Origin: Phaeosaccion multiseriatum
Lineage: Eukaryota; Ochrophyta, other classes
Length of the DNA: 64,000 bases
Reading direction: 5' to 3'
Assembly (NCBI GenBank): GCA_965112735.1
Contig: OZ218956.1
Span: 434,001-498,000 of the forward strand
The notes beneath the pieces are model-generated. The model made no database searches, was not told the origin of the DNA, and worked only from the letters and a program-made list of their open reading frames with translations. Each line of letters begins with the position of its first letter. The first letter of the stretch is position 1. Positions 63,512-64,000 of the stretch are shown one piece after another. The translations under genes and the position numbers were made by a program.

Positions 63512-64000
63512 GGAGAGAGACAGAGGGTGTCCATGCACATACGGAGTGTCAGGTGGTAGGGTTCCCAGGCATGAGGTAGCCTCAGGTGGGTCCTCTAGCC
63601 CAGTAGCGGAGCTCCACGCCCGTTTGTGGTGTGCTTGCTACTCCCTGGCTTTTTCATCTCGCATCCTCCTCCTCGCTGCAAACGGACCGTCTAATATATG
63701 AACGACCAATGCTACGCAACTTCCTCCCCCACCCTCCTCACTACTGCCGGGTCACACCACACCACACCGCAGCACATGGGAGCGATGCTGAACCTCGCGG
63801 CTCTGCACCACCGACACGGCGACCTTTCCGACGCCATTGATCACTACTCTGATGTGCTGCGCGTGTTGGAGGGCGAGGGGAGAGGGGGAGGGGGAGGGGG
63901 AGGAGGGGATAGAGCTCTCGAGGTACTCACGAGGGGAAACGTGGGCACTGCTCTGTACCAAGCGGGGCAGGCGAGAGCGGCCCTGCGGCAGCTGTTCGCA
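62345..64000 (+). CDS. Membrane-anchored TPR-repeat protein (3' partial)
   Basis: Exons 62345-62851, 63186-63452 and 63773 to the window end, all joined in phase 0. The start MRPRSGLPAPLRRGLWKRLRRG is strongly basic and followed by one hydrophobic segment (WISGSAIGLLFLVLNHG), a likely signal anchor or targeting signal. Helical repeats follow with TPR features: TYFTLALMLQQQGDSAAAIG-FYRGAVALD, WALNNLGLHLLRQQG, LHYNAAVALAELGNVEAAAA-HYASVLQLEP and MLNLAALHHRHGDLSDAIDH. TPRs mediate protein-protein contacts; the partner is unknown. An Ala/Gly-rich linker sits between the first helix and the TPR region. The frame is open at base 64000, so the gene continues beyond the window. Confidence 0.75.
63456..63512. 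repeat. (GA)n tract at the donor of TPR exon 2
   Basis: About 55 bp of GA-rich repeat starts with the donor itself (GTGAGAGAGAG). Confidence 0.85.

Overview
This is a gene-dense, intron-rich eukaryotic nuclear segment, most likely from a photosynthetic stramenopile (ochrophyte) alga. Two predicted plastid proteins begin with a signal peptide ending in an ASAFAP-type motif: the phosphoribulokinase (AQAFVAP) and the YqeH-type GTPase (ATAFAP). That motif is the hallmark of red-derived complex plastids. A heterokont-style bZIP factor and a probable plastid aspartic protease fit the same picture. The exact lineage cannot be fixed from sequence alone. Introns are mostly 100-800 bp, GT-AG with two clear GC-AG cases, and very rich in microsatellites. 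Nearly every long open frame made of one repeated residue or motif is repeat artefact.

Layout, left to right: end of a Ser-rich protein (+, 1-417); REXO1/REX4-like RNA exonuclease with CCCH fingers (-, 615-4926), divergent from a PRKRIP1-family spliceosomal protein (+, 5215-6597); GARP-type transcription factor (-, 8085-10406), divergent from a plastid circularly permuted GTPase (+, 10738-14898); long-chain-alcohol-oxidase-like GMC flavoprotein (-, 15565-21482), divergent from a ZIFL-like MFS transporter (+, 21814-26623); RTX-repeat membrane protein (-, 27308-33659); phosphoribulokinase (-, 34247-37279), divergent from a bZIP factor (+, 38022-42511); an FAD-oxidoreductase cluster with a nearly intronless gene (-, 43814-45710), its inverted pseudogene copy (+, 46008-47872) and an intron-rich paralogue (-, 48086-54307); a LamG/Fn3_assoc-like type I membrane protein (+, 54820-57829); an aspartic protease (-, 59481-62037), divergent from a TPR protein that runs off the window (+, 62345-64000).

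Gene models were built by hand: for each gene the listed exon lengths sum to a multiple of three, and splice phases agree at every junction. Genes alternate in divergent pairs with 290-740 bp shared upstream regions and convergent 3' ends. No RNA genes, CRISPR arrays or complete mobile elements were recognised. The most notable observations are the RTX gene, whose internal exons are exact multiples of the 27-nt repeat unit with a predicted 4-nt microexon; a start codon assembled by splicing; an inverted duplication with one decayed copy; and short oligonucleotides shared between unrelated introns, suggestive of introner-like spread.
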